The notes: generated from the letters alone by a model not told the origin. Shown: positions 23,674 through 32,189, numbered from the stretch's first letter. The stretch is 43,615 bases of DNA from Ruminococcaceae bacterium UBA1767 (GCA_002315505.1 DCGX01000015.1:1-43615), one strand, 5' to 3'. A program made the numbers and translations.

Positions 23674-24018
23674 ATGCCAATGATTCAGACAAAAACAAAT
23701 ATTGAAATTTCAAACGAGCAGGAGCTGGCTCTCAAGACAGCGCTCGGCAAAGCGATTTCCATTTTGTCGGGCAAGAGTGAGCAATGGCTTATGCTCTCAT
23801 TTGAGGAAAAATGTCATCTTTATTTCAAGGGTGACAATTCATCACCTATGGCATTTGTCGAGGTTAAGGTTTACGGTAAAATTGACTACACACAAGCAAA
23901 CAGGCTTACAGGAGAAATCTGCAGGATTTTCAAAGAAATTCTTTCAATCAGTCCCGACAAGGTTTATGTCAAATACGAGGAAGTTGAGATGTGGGGCTGG
24001 AATTCCAACAATTTTTGA
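23674..24018 (+). CDS. MIF-like tautomerase family protein
   Basis: The 114-residue protein belongs to the macrophage-migration-inhibitory-factor/phenylpyruvate tautomerase family. Pro2 follows Met directly (MPMIQTKTN) and would be the catalytic base after Met removal. The ILSGKSEQWLMLSF and GKIDYTQANRLTGEI segments and the C-terminal WGWNSNNF are family marks. It starts six bases after the DUF1893 stop with AAAGGATG upstream. Its natural substrate in bacteria is unknown. Confidence 0.9.
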   Translation: MPMIQTKTNIEISNEQELALKTALGKAISILSGKSEQWLMLSFEEKCHLYFKGDNSSPMAFVEVKVYGKIDYTQANRLTGEICRIFKEILSISPDKVYVKYEEVEMWGWNSNNF

Positions 24019-24025
24019 TTTTCTC

Positions 24026-24054
24026 TTGAAAATTATTTTTATTTGTGATACAAT
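24026..24054 (+). promoter_or_regulatory. promoter of the T-box/cysE/cysS unit
   Basis: TTGAAA (24026-24031), 17-base spacer, TACAAT (24049-24054), with a TGA extended -10. It is seven bases after the tautomerase stop, so cysE-cysS is a separate transcription unit. Confidence 0.75.
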
Positions 24055-24061
24055 TTCACAA

Positions 24062-24302
24062 CAAATGCGATTATCGGGAGAAGTAGCTTTCCTAAGGCAT
24101 TGCAGAGAACAGGACATAATGGTGAAAGTCCTTAATGCACATCAAAGTGAAATGCACCCGCCAGCACACAAGGGGAACACCTATGTCAGTATCCTTGTGC
24201 GGATACCGCCGTTATCGGTCAAAATTTAAGTTATAAGTCGGAGTGGAACCGCGGAATACCGCCTCCGTTGCCTTTATGAGGTGACGGAGGCTTGTTTTTT
24301 TG
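24062..24302 (+). promoter_or_regulatory. cysteine T-box riboswitch with terminator/antiterminator
   Basis: T-boxes sense uncharged tRNA. The T-box core GAGTGGAACCGCGG is at 24241-24254. Stem I runs from about 24066, with GCATT (24099 region) pairing to AATGC, an AGAGAA bulge and a terminal GGTGAAAG loop. In the 3' side of the specifier loop the triplet TGC (24153-24155), followed by A, is a Cys codon. The terminator GCCTCCGT/ACGGAGGC (24261-24268 with 24284-24291) is followed by TTGTTTTTTT. Uncharged tRNA-Cys should favour the antiterminator and turn on cysE-cysS. Confidence 0.93.
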
Positions 24303-24310
24303 GAGGTCTT

Positions 24311-24943
24311 ATGTTTCAAAAAATGATGGAAGATATAAACTGCATACGTGACCGTGACCCTGCCGCCCATTCCGTAATGGAGGTTATGTTCCTCTATCCC
24401 GGCTACAAGGCAATAAGAAGTCACCGCAAGGCTCATTGGTTTTACAGGCACAATATGTTCTTCCTTGCAAGAGCCGTTTCACAGAGAAATGCACGCAGAA
24501 CGGGAATTGAAATTCATCCGGGTGCACAGATAGGCAAGCGATTTTTCATCGACCACGGCACAGGAAGTGTTATCGGCGAAACCACTATAATAGGTGACGA
24601 TGTCACAATGTATCAGGGCGTTACCCTCGGCGGTACAGGTAAGGATGTCGGTAAACGTCATCCGACAATCGGCAACAATGTTCTTATCGGTGCAGGCTCA
24701 AAGGTGCTCGGCCCCATCACGGTCGGTGACAACACAAATATTGCCGCAGGTGCGGTTGTGCTTGACCCGATTCCCGAAAATTCAACGGCTGTCGGTGTTC
24801 CTGCAAGAATCGTACGTCGCAACGGCAAAAAAATCAGCGACCTTGACCAGGTTCACATTCCCGACCCTGTGTCACAGGAGCTTTGCAAATTACAGTATGA
24901 AATTGACAAATTAAACAAGAAATTGGAGGATATAAGCAAATGA
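24311..24943 (+). CDS. cysE: serine O-acetyltransferase
   Basis: CysE makes O-acetylserine, the carbon skeleton for cysteine. The 210-residue protein has a short helical N-terminus (DRDPAAHSVMEVMFLYPGYKA), then left-handed beta-helix repeats with GIEIHPGAQIGKRFFIDHGTG (catalytic His/Asp region) and the TIGDDVTMYQGVTLGGTG-like block, then VPARIV. This short form is normal for Gram-positives. The ATG at 24311 follows GGAGGTCTT; earlier in-frame codons fall in the terminator hairpin. Coupled to cysS by ATGA and controlled by the Cys T-box. Confidence 0.95.
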   Translation: MFQKMMEDINCIRDRDPAAHSVMEVMFLYPGYKAIRSHRKAHWFYRHNMFFLARAVSQRNARRTGIEIHPGAQIGKRFFIDHGTGSVIGETTIIGDDVTMYQGVTLGGTGKDVGKRHPTIGNNVLIGAGSKVLGPITVGDNTNIAAGAVVLDPIPENSTAVGVPARIVRRNGKKISDLDQVHIPDPVSQELCKLQYEIDKLNKKLEDISK

Positions 24944-26331
24944 AAGTTTTCAACACCTTAACAAGACAGAAGGAAGAGTTAAAGACTCTTGAAGAAAAAA
25001 AGATAAAAATTTATGCCTGCGGTCCTACAGTATACAACTTTATTCACATCGGTAACGCAAGACCGCTTTGCGTATTCGACGTACTTCGCCGTTTCCTTGA
25101 GTACACGGGCTACGATGTTCGTTTTGTACAGAACTTCACTGACATTGATGACAAAATCATCAAGCGTGCAAATGAAGAAGGTCTGACCTACAAGGAAGTA
25201 AGCGAGAAGTATATCGAGGAATTCTGGAAAGACGTTAAGGGCATGAACATCCGTGAGGCAACAGTTCACCCGAAGGCAACAGAAAACATTGACGAAATTA
25301 TCAACATCGTTTCAGCTCTTATCGAAAAAGGCTATGCTTACGCAGTTGACGGTGATGTTTACTTCAGCCCGAAGAAATTCAACGAATACGGCAAGCTCTC
25401 ACATCAGCCACTTGAAGACCTCGAAGCAGGTGCAAGAATTATGGTCGGTGAAATCAAAAAAGAGCCGATGGACTTCGCTCTCTGGAAGAGTGCAAAACCG
25501 GGCGAGCCATACTGGGAGTCACCCTGGGGACACGGCAGACCGGGCTGGCACATTGAGTGCTCCGCAATGGTAAGACGTTATCTCGGCGAAACAATTGACA
25601 TTCACTGCGGCGGTCAGGATTTGATTTTCCCACATCACGAAAACGAAATCGCACAGAGCGAGTGCTGCAACGGTGTTCCGTTTGCAAACTACTGGATGCA
25701 CAACGGATATATCAATGTTGACAATGTCAAAATGTCAAAGTCACTCGGCAACTTCTTCACAGTTCGTGACGTTGCTGAAAAATACGGCTACGAGCCGATT
25801 CGTTTCCTTATGATTTCTTCACAGTACAGAAGTCCTATCAACTACAGCACAGACATCATTGAGCAGTGCAAGGCTTCGCTTACAAGACTTTACACCTGCC
25901 GTGACAGTCTTGACTTTGCACTTTACAACGCAGAAGACGGTGAAGCAAGTGCAGAGCTTCTTGCAACCTTCGACAAACGCCGTCAGCAGTTCATTGACGC
26001 AATGAACGACGACCTCAACACAGCGGATGCAATCGCTGCCGTATTTGAGCTTGTACGTGACATCAATACAAATGTTATCTCCGCAAACGCAAACAAGGGT
26101 GCTTGTGAAGAAGCAATCAAAATTTTTGACGAGCTTTGCGGTGTTCTCGGACTTGTTTACAACCGTAAGACAGAAAATCTTGACGATGAAATCGAAAAAC
26201 TCATTGAAGCAAGAACACAGGCAAGAAAAGACAGAAACTGGGCAGAGGCTGACCGAATCCGTGACGAGCTTAAGGCACAGGGAATTGTACTTGAAGACAC
26301 CGCACAGGGTGTTAAGTGGCACAGAGAATAA
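24940..26331 (+). CDS. cysS: cysteinyl-tRNA synthetase
   Basis: CysS charges tRNA-Cys. The 463-residue protein shows CGPTVYNFIHIGNARP (Zn Cys27 and HIGN at 36-39), WHIECSAM and HHENEIAQSE (Zn ligands), and VKMSKSLGNFF. The C-terminal helical tRNA-binding region contains RKDRNWAEADRIRDEL. Length is standard. The start overlaps the cysE stop. Placing cysteine synthesis and cysteinyl-tRNA supply under one Cys T-box is a known arrangement in Firmicutes. Confidence 0.98.
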   Translation: MKVFNTLTRQKEELKTLEEKKIKIYACGPTVYNFIHIGNARPLCVFDVLRRFLEYTGYDVRFVQNFTDIDDKIIKRANEEGLTYKEVSEKYIEEFWKDVKGMNIREATVHPKATENIDEIINIVSALIEKGYAYAVDGDVYFSPKKFNEYGKLSHQPLEDLEAGARIMVGEIKKEPMDFALWKSAKPGEPYWESPWGHGRPGWHIECSAMVRRYLGETIDIHCGGQDLIFPHHENEIAQSECCNGVPFANYWMHNGYINVDNVKMSKSLGNFFTVRDVAEKYGYEPIRFLMISSQYRSPINYSTDIIEQCKASLTRLYTCRDSLDFALYNAEDGEASAELLATFDKRRQQFIDAMNDDLNTADAIAAVFELVRDINTNVISANANKGACEEAIKIFDELCGVLGLVYNRKTENLDDEIEKLIEARTQARKDRNWAEADRIRDELKAQGIVLEDTAQGVKWHRE

Positions 26332-26343
26332 AATAAATTTTAA

Positions 26344-26379
26344 GAGGCTGTATCGCATTGATGATACAGCCTCATTTTT
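26344..26379. terminator. terminator after cysS
   Basis: An 11-bp stem, GAGGCTGTATC (26344-26354) with GATACAGCCTC (26363-26373), then ATTTTTT on the plus strand. The same hairpin may also serve the convergent glycosyltransferase gene, with a weaker T tract. Confidence 0.9.
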
Positions 26380-27362
26380 TACAGTGAAAATTTTGTTTTA
26401 TATATAATTCTTTCAATCGGTTCTGACATCATTATCAGTTCCAAAGCCTTTTGAGCAAAGCCTAAATCTGATGAAAAAATTCTCTTTTTCAACACTTTTT
26501 TATTTTCATCCGTTGCCTTGATTTCTTTGAGATTTTTATCTATCGTATAAAGCTCTCCGAAGAAACAATTTCTGAAATATCGCTTTGCAAGAATGGCATC
26601 CGTCAGTTCTTTTCCCTCAAGCTCCGTTGCGTAAAAATAATTATCAAAATATTTTAAACACGCAAGCGTTTTTTCAACCAACAATCTTTTGCTTTTCGGT
26701 CTTGACAGAGAGCCCTGATTTTCAAAATAGTGGTATTTCGCGCTTTTTACAAAGGCCACCCTTTTTATATCAACATATTTCAGATAATTATAGTACCAGA
26801 TGTTGTCCTCCATATAATTAATATCTGTCGGCATCTGAAGATTGTTTTGTGCTATGATATCTCTTTTAAAAAGAGTTCCGCACATAAATCCGTGTGTTCT
26901 GATAAAATCGGCTCTGTAATTGTAGGACTTTTTCTCAACCTGAATATCGTCATCACAGCTTTGTATTTCGTCAACATTCTTAAATCTTATAAAATCGCAG
27001 AAAGCCAGCTCAACATTATACACCGCATTCTCCGAAACCTCCACGAGCTGAGAAATGCAGTACTTATCCATACTGTCATCCGAATCGAGAAAGAAAACAT
27101 ACTTTCCCGTTGCAATTTTCAAGCCTTGATTTCTTGAATAAGACGGACCTTTGTTGCCGTCATTTACTGATAATTTGTATTCAGTATTCTGAGATTTAAG
27201 ATATTCTTCAGCCTTTTCAATGCTATTATCTCCACCGCAATCATCAACAAGTACAATTTCAATATTATCATATTTCTGATTAACCAAAGATGAAAGACAG
27301 CGAACAATATAGTCCTCAACTCTGTAAACAGGTATTATTATTGATACTTTCGGACTCGGCAT
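26379..27362 (-). CDS. family 2 glycosyltransferase
   Basis: The 327-residue protein has a GT-A fold of family GT2: KVSIIIPVYRVEDYIVRCL, IEIVLVDDCGGDNSIEKA, NKGPSYSRNQGLKIATG, and the DXD-type FLDSDDSMDKYC metal site at about residue 92. No membrane helix is visible, so it is a cytosolic enzyme working on a cell-envelope or exopolysaccharide acceptor. It is the last gene of a three-gene unit behind a secreted xylanase, spaced 18 bases, with a modest AAGAGAG site. The acceptor is unknown. Confidence 0.92.
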   Translation of the reverse strand: MPSPKVSIIIPVYRVEDYIVRCLSSLVNQKYDNIEIVLVDDCGGDNSIEKAEEYLKSQNTEYKLSVNDGNKGPSYSRNQGLKIATGKYVFFLDSDDSMDKYCISQLVEVSENAVYNVELAFCDFIRFKNVDEIQSCDDDIQVEKKSYNYRADFIRTHGFMCGTLFKRDIIAQNNLQMPTDINYMEDNIWYYNYLKYVDIKRVAFVKSAKYHYFENQGSLSRPKSKRLLVEKTLACLKYFDNYFYATELEGKELTDAILAKRYFRNCFFGELYTIDKNLKEIKATDENKKVLKKRIFSSDLGFAQKALELIMMSEPIERIIYKTKFSL

Positions 27363-27380
27363 ATAATATCTCTCTTTTCA

Positions 27381-28499
27381 TTAAAAATCGCAGATTGCAT
27401 AGTATGCTGCTTTCGGCATATGATTTTTGTCAAAAAGCAACGGCTCCGGACTACCATTATCATTGTTAAGATTTGAATGACCGTCATCCGGACCCCAGAA
27501 TGAAACTGAAGTGATAGAGTCCTTGTGCTTACGAAGAACCTCAAACAAATGCTTATACTTAAGTGTCTGATAATCACGCATCCAGTCCTCAATTTCCATC
27601 ATTGAAGGGTCAACTCTGTCAAAATAGAGTGACATATCAATTTCGGTAAGCTGAATATTCTTTACGCCGATTGCTTCAAGTGCATAAAGAAATGCGTCAA
27701 GACGTTCAGGTGTTTCGTTCTCTGAAACAGCATTGCTGTGTCCCTGGATACCGATTGCATCAATTGGAACACCCATATCCATCCACTTTTTAAGGTATTT
27801 AAGAACATAGCCCTGTTTTACATAATTCTTTGCCAGACCGCACTCATTAAGAACAAGTGTTGCACCGAGATTATACTTGTCGGAAATTTCCTTTGCACTC
27901 TGGAATGCTCTGACGATATACTCCGAGCCACAAAGTGCAACAACATCGCTCTGCTTGAATTCGCCGTCCTTAAGGTCATAACCGAACGGTTCATTAACAA
28001 CGTCCCAAACCTTGATAACATCGCCGTAACGAGTCATAACCTTCTCAAAATACTCGTACTGACGCTGATAGAAAACTTCCTTATCAACGAAGTTGCCGTT
28101 GTCATCATAAAGCATCCAGTTGTACTGCTGTGCCCATACAAGACAATGACCTCGGATTTTCATATTATTCTCACGGCAGAAATCAGCGAGTCTGTCCATT
28201 TGTTTCAGAATATTCTCATTCCATCCGTCCTTTGTCGGATGAAGTGCTTCCATCTTAAGCTCCCATTCAGGTGTAACCGATGAAAAATTCTTGAGATAGA
28301 ATTCAACAAGCTCAGGGTCATCAAGATAACATGAATTGGTACATGCACCTATATCGAAATAGTCTGCATAAACATCCTTGAGTCCAACGTAATCGTCTTG
28401 TGTTTTAACATTTTCCGGAACAACGGGTACTCCCCCGCAGATAAATACCACTATTGAAGTGATAAACGCTAATATTTTTCTGATTTTAAATAAAAACAT
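27381..28499 (-). CDS. secreted GH10 endo-1,4-beta-xylanase
   Basis: GH10 enzymes cut the xylan backbone. The 372-residue protein has an N-terminal hydrophobic signal or anchor (about 8-24) and the single GH10 barrel with IRGHCLVWAQQ, KVWDVVNEPF (acid/base Glu170), LVLNECG, IGIQGHSN and IQLTEIDMS (nucleophile Glu286), ending with SVSFWGPDDGHS and LLFDKNHMPKAAYYAI. No carbohydrate-binding module or dockerin is seen. It may be lipid- or membrane-tethered, since a lipobox is not clear. It follows a secreted acidic protein gene by nine bases. Confidence 0.95.
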   Translation of the reverse strand: MFLFKIRKILAFITSIVVFICGGVPVVPENVKTQDDYVGLKDVYADYFDIGACTNSCYLDDPELVEFYLKNFSSVTPEWELKMEALHPTKDGWNENILKQMDRLADFCRENNMKIRGHCLVWAQQYNWMLYDDNGNFVDKEVFYQRQYEYFEKVMTRYGDVIKVWDVVNEPFGYDLKDGEFKQSDVVALCGSEYIVRAFQSAKEISDKYNLGATLVLNECGLAKNYVKQGYVLKYLKKWMDMGVPIDAIGIQGHSNAVSENETPERLDAFLYALEAIGVKNIQLTEIDMSLYFDRVDPSMMEIEDWMRDYQTLKYKHLFEVLRKHKDSITSVSFWGPDDGHSNLNNDNGSPEPLLFDKNHMPKAAYYAICDF

Positions 28500-28508
28500 A
28501 TTTTCTCC

Positions 28509-29453
28509 TTACCATACAAAGTTTGTAAATGTTTCTGTGCTGATAACATTATCTGCTGTTACATTGCCGAGAACGGAAATATCCGCACTCAAATCTGCAG
28601 AAGCAGAGAACTCAGCCTTAACGAGCTTACCTGTCTTTGAATCAATCTTTGCATAAACATAACCATCATGGTATGAAAGAGTAACTGTCTTGATTGCAGA
28701 AAGCATAGCCTTTGCATCTTCAGGTGTAATAACTGTCATAACACGACCGTAGCTGCTTGCTTCGCCCTTACCCGGATTTACTTCCTTGCCGAGTTTAAGT
28801 GTAATTTCATAATACTGACCGTTCTGCTTGCAGGTTGCCGATGTAACGTCGCTCTCACGCAGCTTACTTGACCATGTATAACCGCCTGCAGGGAAATCGT
28901 CCTTGTTGTCGCCGCCCTTAGCCATTGTTGATGTCTTGTTCTGCTTGATAAGATTAGTTACGATTGAAGGTAAATCGCCCTCGCACTTTCTGACATAGGT
29001 CTTTGTGTAACCTGCTTTTGACTCCTTGGCATTGTTGAGAGCCTTGTTGCAATACTCAACAATTTCAGCCTTAGTCTGCGGTGCGCCGTTCTTAACTGCG
29101 GCAGCCGTTGTTGCAGCTTTCTTGCTGTTGCCTGCAGCTGCTGAAGTTGTATTTTCTGTGTCAGCGCCTGTGTCTGTATCAGCAACAGTACCCGCATCGT
29201 CTGCGACAGGAGTTTCACCTGCGGCATCTGTCACTGCCTCGTCAACAGGAGCTGCGCCGTCGTCGGCAACAACATCTGCATCTGTGTTATCGTCATAAAA
29301 TTCTGCCTGTGCGGTGTCACCGCCGCCCTGTGCACCTGCCTTGATTGAGTCTGCAATTTTGCCCGAAGCAGAAACCGCCGAAACGCAAAGGCAACCTACG
29401 CAAATCAAAGCTGTAACGGATTTAACTATCTGAAGTTTAATTTTTGCATCCAT
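28509..29453 (-). CDS. secreted protein with acidic Ala/Asp/Thr-rich linker, function unknown
   Basis: I do not recognise a named family. The 314-residue protein has a signal peptide (about 1-30; SVTALICVGCLCVSAVSASG). A low-complexity stretch rich in A, D, T and V follows (about 45-120), then a globular domain (about 125-314) beginning with TKAEIVEYCNKALNNAKESKAGYTKTY and ending in an alternating beta pattern (SADLSADISVLGNVTADNV). This suggests a wall-spanning linker carrying an exposed domain. The promoter is near-perfect and it leads the operon with GH10 and GT2, so a surface role is likely. Confidence 0.75.
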   Translation of the reverse strand: MDAKIKLQIVKSVTALICVGCLCVSAVSASGKIADSIKAGAQGGGDTAQAEFYDDNTDADVVADDGAAPVDEAVTDAAGETPVADDAGTVADTDTGADTENTTSAAAGNSKKAATTAAAVKNGAPQTKAEIVEYCNKALNNAKESKAGYTKTYVRKCEGDLPSIVTNLIKQNKTSTMAKGGDNKDDFPAGGYTWSSKLRESDVTSATCKQNGQYYEITLKLGKEVNPGKGEASSYGRVMTVITPEDAKAMLSAIKTVTLSYHDGYVYAKIDSKTGKLVKAEFSASADLSADISVLGNVTADNVISTETFTNFVW

Positions 29454-29485
29454 TTTTTTATCCTCCTTGAAAAAATATTAAATAT

Positions 29486-29514
29486 ATATTATTATTTTAT
29501 TGGCATTTTGTCAA
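29486..29514 (-). promoter_or_regulatory. promoter of the xylanase operon
   Basis: Minus strand TTGACA (29509-29514), 17-base spacer, TAATAT (29486-29491), with AAGGAGGAT before the start of the gene at 29453. Confidence 0.75.
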
Positions 29515-29536
29515 TTATTTTATTGAGGTGAGCATA

Positions 29537-29956
29537 ATGAAATATGTAAAAATCGGAAATACAATCGCATTAAGGCTTTCTGTCGGGGAAGAAATCATCG
29601 CTTCTCTTCGTGAGCTTTGCGAAAAAGAAAATATTAAATTTGCACAGGTAAACGGTATCGGTGCAACTAAAAAGGTTACTGTCGGCACATTTAATGTTGA
29701 CACAAAGCAGTACCACGCAAATTCATTTGAAAAAATAATGGAAATAGTTTCTCTTCTCGGAAATCTGTCGACGAAGGACGGCGAGCCGTACATTCATCTT
29801 CACGCAAGTCTTGCTGACGAAAACGGCAACATTTTCGGAGGTCATCTTAATGAGGCAATTATCGGAGTAACATCTGAGATTTTCGTTAACATAATTGACG
29901 GAGAAATGGACAGAATTTACCAGGAGGAAACAGGAATAAATATCTGGAAAATATAA
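29537..29956 (+). CDS. PPC domain (DUF296) protein
   Basis: The 139-residue protein is a stand-alone PPC domain (plants and prokaryotes conserved). Marks are FAQVNGIGATKKVTVGTF, PYIHLHASLADENG (metal or ligand histidines) and GNIFGGHLNEAIIG. In plants the domain pairs with AT-hooks; the bacterial versions form trimers and their role is unclear. I choose ATG 29537 because GAGGTGAG lies just before it; a GTG three codons upstream lies inside that site. Confidence 0.88.
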   Translation: MKYVKIGNTIALRLSVGEEIIASLRELCEKENIKFAQVNGIGATKKVTVGTFNVDTKQYHANSFEKIMEIVSLLGNLSTKDGEPYIHLHASLADENGNIFGGHLNEAIIGVTSEIFVNIIDGEMDRIYQEETGINIWKI

Positions 29957-29958
29957 TA

Positions 29959-29987
29959 TTGACATTTTTTTGACACTATGTTAATAT
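29959..29987 (+). promoter_or_regulatory. promoter of the lipase gene
   Basis: Perfect TTGACA (29959-29964), 17-base spacer, TAATAT (29982-29987). It starts immediately after the PPC gene stop. Confidence 0.75.
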
Positions 29988-30019
29988 CAAGTCGAACAAA
30001 ATATTTAGGAGGCGTTTTT

Positions 30020-31297
30020 ATGCTGAAATCGCTTGTGGCTTTTTGGGTTTCATTTGTTATGATGTTCGTCAATTTTGTACCCGGCTTCGTTCCTCCTGAA
30101 AATAAAAATGATGTTAAAACTTATCCGTTTGTTTTCGTTCATGGCTTTCTCGGATGGGGAGAGGATGAAGGTATTGACGAGGACCTTTCTTATTGGGGTG
30201 CAACATCGTGCAACCTGATGAAGAATCTTACAAAAGAAGGCTATGAATGCCTTGACGCGTCCGTCGGTCCGTTCTCAAGCAACTGGGACAGAGCCTGCGA
30301 GCTGTATGCTCAGCTTATGGGTACAACCGTTGACTACGGCGAAGCTCATTCAAAGATGCACAACCATCTTCGTTATGGCAGAACCTATGAAGAGCCGTTG
30401 ATTGAGGATTGGGGTAAAACAGATAAAAACGGACTTGTCAACAAAATCAATCTTCTCGGTCACAGCTTCGGCGGAAACACCGTAAGACTTCTTGCAGGAC
30501 TTCTCTCCGAAGGTGATGTAACCGAAATCGCAACATCATCACCCGATGATATTTCACCGCTTTTCACAGGCGGTAAGGGTGATTGGGTAAATACAGTAGT
30601 TACAATCTGCTCACCGAACAACGGCACAACACTTGACTATATCGCAGAGAAGCTCGGAATGGTAAAAACACTTGAGTATCTTCTCTTCGGATATGCAGGA
30701 ATAATGGGACGTTCCATTGCCAACGGATATGTTGATTTCCACCTTGAGCAGTTCGGACTTACCTATGTTCCGGGTCAGAAAAGCTCTTCAAAAACCGTAT
30801 GGGATGCCATTGACACCATTATGGAACAGACCTATGACTGCGTTGAATATGACCTGTCACCTGAAGGTGCAAAGGAGCTCAATGACCGAATTGAGCTTGA
30901 TGACAATGTTTATTACTTCTCATATGCTTTTCAAACTACATATAAAAGTCTGTTTGATGAAGAAAATGAAGTTCCTCTTCCGAGCACACTCGCAATTCTT
31001 CAGCCGTTTGCAACAATGATGGGACAGTATTCTTTCAACGATTACTCCTCGTTTGAAATCGATAGCAGCTGGTTGCCGAATGACGGACTTGTAAATGTAG
31101 TATCTGCATTGCATCCATTTGACGACCCTGCAAAGGATTATGATGCAAATAACATTACAACAGGAATATGGAATGTTATGCCGCTGAGCACAGGCGACCA
31201 CGGAAACGCAATCGGAATCGGTATTTCGGAGAAAGCCACAATGGACTATTACCACGGAATGCTTGATATGATTAACAGCCTGCCGGTTACAAATTAA
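30020..31297 (+). CDS. secreted lipase of the staphylococcal/Geobacillus type
   Basis: This 425-residue alpha/beta hydrolase starts with a signal peptide (1-24). It has FVFVHGFLGWG (oxyanion region), the zinc-site segment GEAHSKMHNHLRYGRTY (about 108-123), INLLGHSFGG with nucleophile Ser149, a late NDGLVNVVSA segment with the probable triad Asp, and GDHGNAIG with the triad His. The layout matches family I.5-like lipases that use Zn and Ca for stability. The ATG at 30020 follows AGGAGGCG. It is monocistronic, with its own promoter and a strong terminator. Confidence 0.9.
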   Translation: MLKSLVAFWVSFVMMFVNFVPGFVPPENKNDVKTYPFVFVHGFLGWGEDEGIDEDLSYWGATSCNLMKNLTKEGYECLDASVGPFSSNWDRACELYAQLMGTTVDYGEAHSKMHNHLRYGRTYEEPLIEDWGKTDKNGLVNKINLLGHSFGGNTVRLLAGLLSEGDVTEIATSSPDDISPLFTGGKGDWVNTVVTICSPNNGTTLDYIAEKLGMVKTLEYLLFGYAGIMGRSIANGYVDFHLEQFGLTYVPGQKSSSKTVWDAIDTIMEQTYDCVEYDLSPEGAKELNDRIELDDNVYYFSYAFQTTYKSLFDEENEVPLPSTLAILQPFATMMGQYSFNDYSSFEIDSSWLPNDGLVNVVSALHPFDDPAKDYDANNITTGIWNVMPLSTGDHGNAIGIGISEKATMDYYHGMLDMINSLPVTN

Positions 31298-31305
31298 AAT
31301 GATTA

Positions 31306-31350
31306 AGGACTGTCACCGAACTAATTCAGTGACAGTCCTCTTTTTGTTTT
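31306..31350. terminator. terminator after the lipase gene
   Basis: AGGACTGTCAC (31306-31316) pairs with GTGACAGTCCT (31329-31339), followed by CTTTTTGTTTT on the plus strand. It also marks the downstream edge of the phage cassette and may end it from the other side with a weaker T tract. Confidence 0.88.
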
Positions 31351-31355
31351 ACTGC

Positions 31356-32189
31356 TTATTTAAAAGCAAGATATATATATGATGTACCTGCCTCATTCAA
31401 TGAGCTTGTAACTCCGCCTGAGGTTCGGCTGACGAGTTTAAAACCCGTCGATGTCAGTTCGATTCCCTGCGAGCCGTAATCCTGCGTAGCAAAGCCGAAA
31501 TAGCTTTTAGCCGCAGAATTGGCGAAATTCACGCTGACCGCAGGCATACCGGACGCAATAACCATAACAAGTGTCGGCTGAAATTCAATCTGAATACTTC
31601 TTGAAGACGAACCATTGCCAAGATAAAATCCGCTGACATACGGCTCGTTAAATTTTGCCTTATCCTCAAGAGTGACATGAATATCATTGTTGCGTATATG
31701 ACTTCCGCAGAGCAGATCCTTATCAAGAAACGAAGCATAATTTTCGTCCGTACTGATTGCCGGGCAGAAATCGGCTTCCATAATCAGCCATCCCGTCATA
31801 ACAAGTGCATCTGTATCCCTGTCGGAAACGATTTTGTCGCATCCCGATTTTGCAATATTCAGATTAGTTCTGAAGGTAAGTGCATCCGCAATCCGGGTAA
31901 AAACATCGTGGCACTGACTTCCGCCTAAATCAAACGGAACACAGATATGAAGATTTGCCTTTATTGTTGCAAGTCGGCAGTATTCCTGTCTTTCAAGAAC
32001 ATCGTCATCATTCGCAACAAATTTGTCCTGAATGTCAATGCTTTCAATTCCGACAGCAACAATCGTCTTTTTAAGCGGAACAGCCTTATTAATCGGCGGA
32101 TATTCCACAAAAAAGCTCAGGTCCTGCATATCGTTCTGGTCTTCAAGCCATTCCACAATTCGTATCGGTAAAGAAACAATGCTGTCCAT
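31356..32189 (-). CDS. phage protein: tail-terminator-like N-terminus fused to a fibre-tip-like C-terminus
   Basis: The 277-residue protein is the last gene of the phage cassette. Residues 1-140 (EYCRLATIKANLHICVPFDL, CHDVFTRIADALTF) resemble tail-terminator or tail-completion proteins. Residues 185-277 form a beta-rich domain (FYLGNGSSSRSIQIEFQPTL, VMVIASG, IELTSTGFKLVSRTSGG, ending YIYLAFK) like the tip domains at the end of tail fibres and baseplate proteins. The start is ATG 32187-32189, overlapping the preceding stop as TGATG, with GGAGGTGG upstream. The domain assignments are by pattern only. Such a fusion is odd in a cassette without other tail genes. Confidence 0.65.
   Translation of the reverse strand: MDSIVSLPIRIVEWLEDQNDMQDLSFFVEYPPINKAVPLKKTIVAVGIESIDIQDKFVANDDDVLERQEYCRLATIKANLHICVPFDLGGSQCHDVFTRIADALTFRTNLNIAKSGCDKIVSDRDTDALVMTGWLIMEADFCPAISTDENYASFLDKDLLCGSHIRNNDIHVTLEDKAKFNEPYVSGFYLGNGSSSRSIQIEFQPTLVMVIASGMPAVSVNFANSAAKSYFGFATQDYGSQGIELTSTGFKLVSRTSGGVTSSLNEAGTSYIYLAFK

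Noticed and set aside
29026..29298. Plus-strand open frames opposite the acidic linker of the secreted protein
   Set aside because: Low-complexity Ala/Ser and Leu/Gln/Arg translations arise from the repetitive linker DNA; no start signals.
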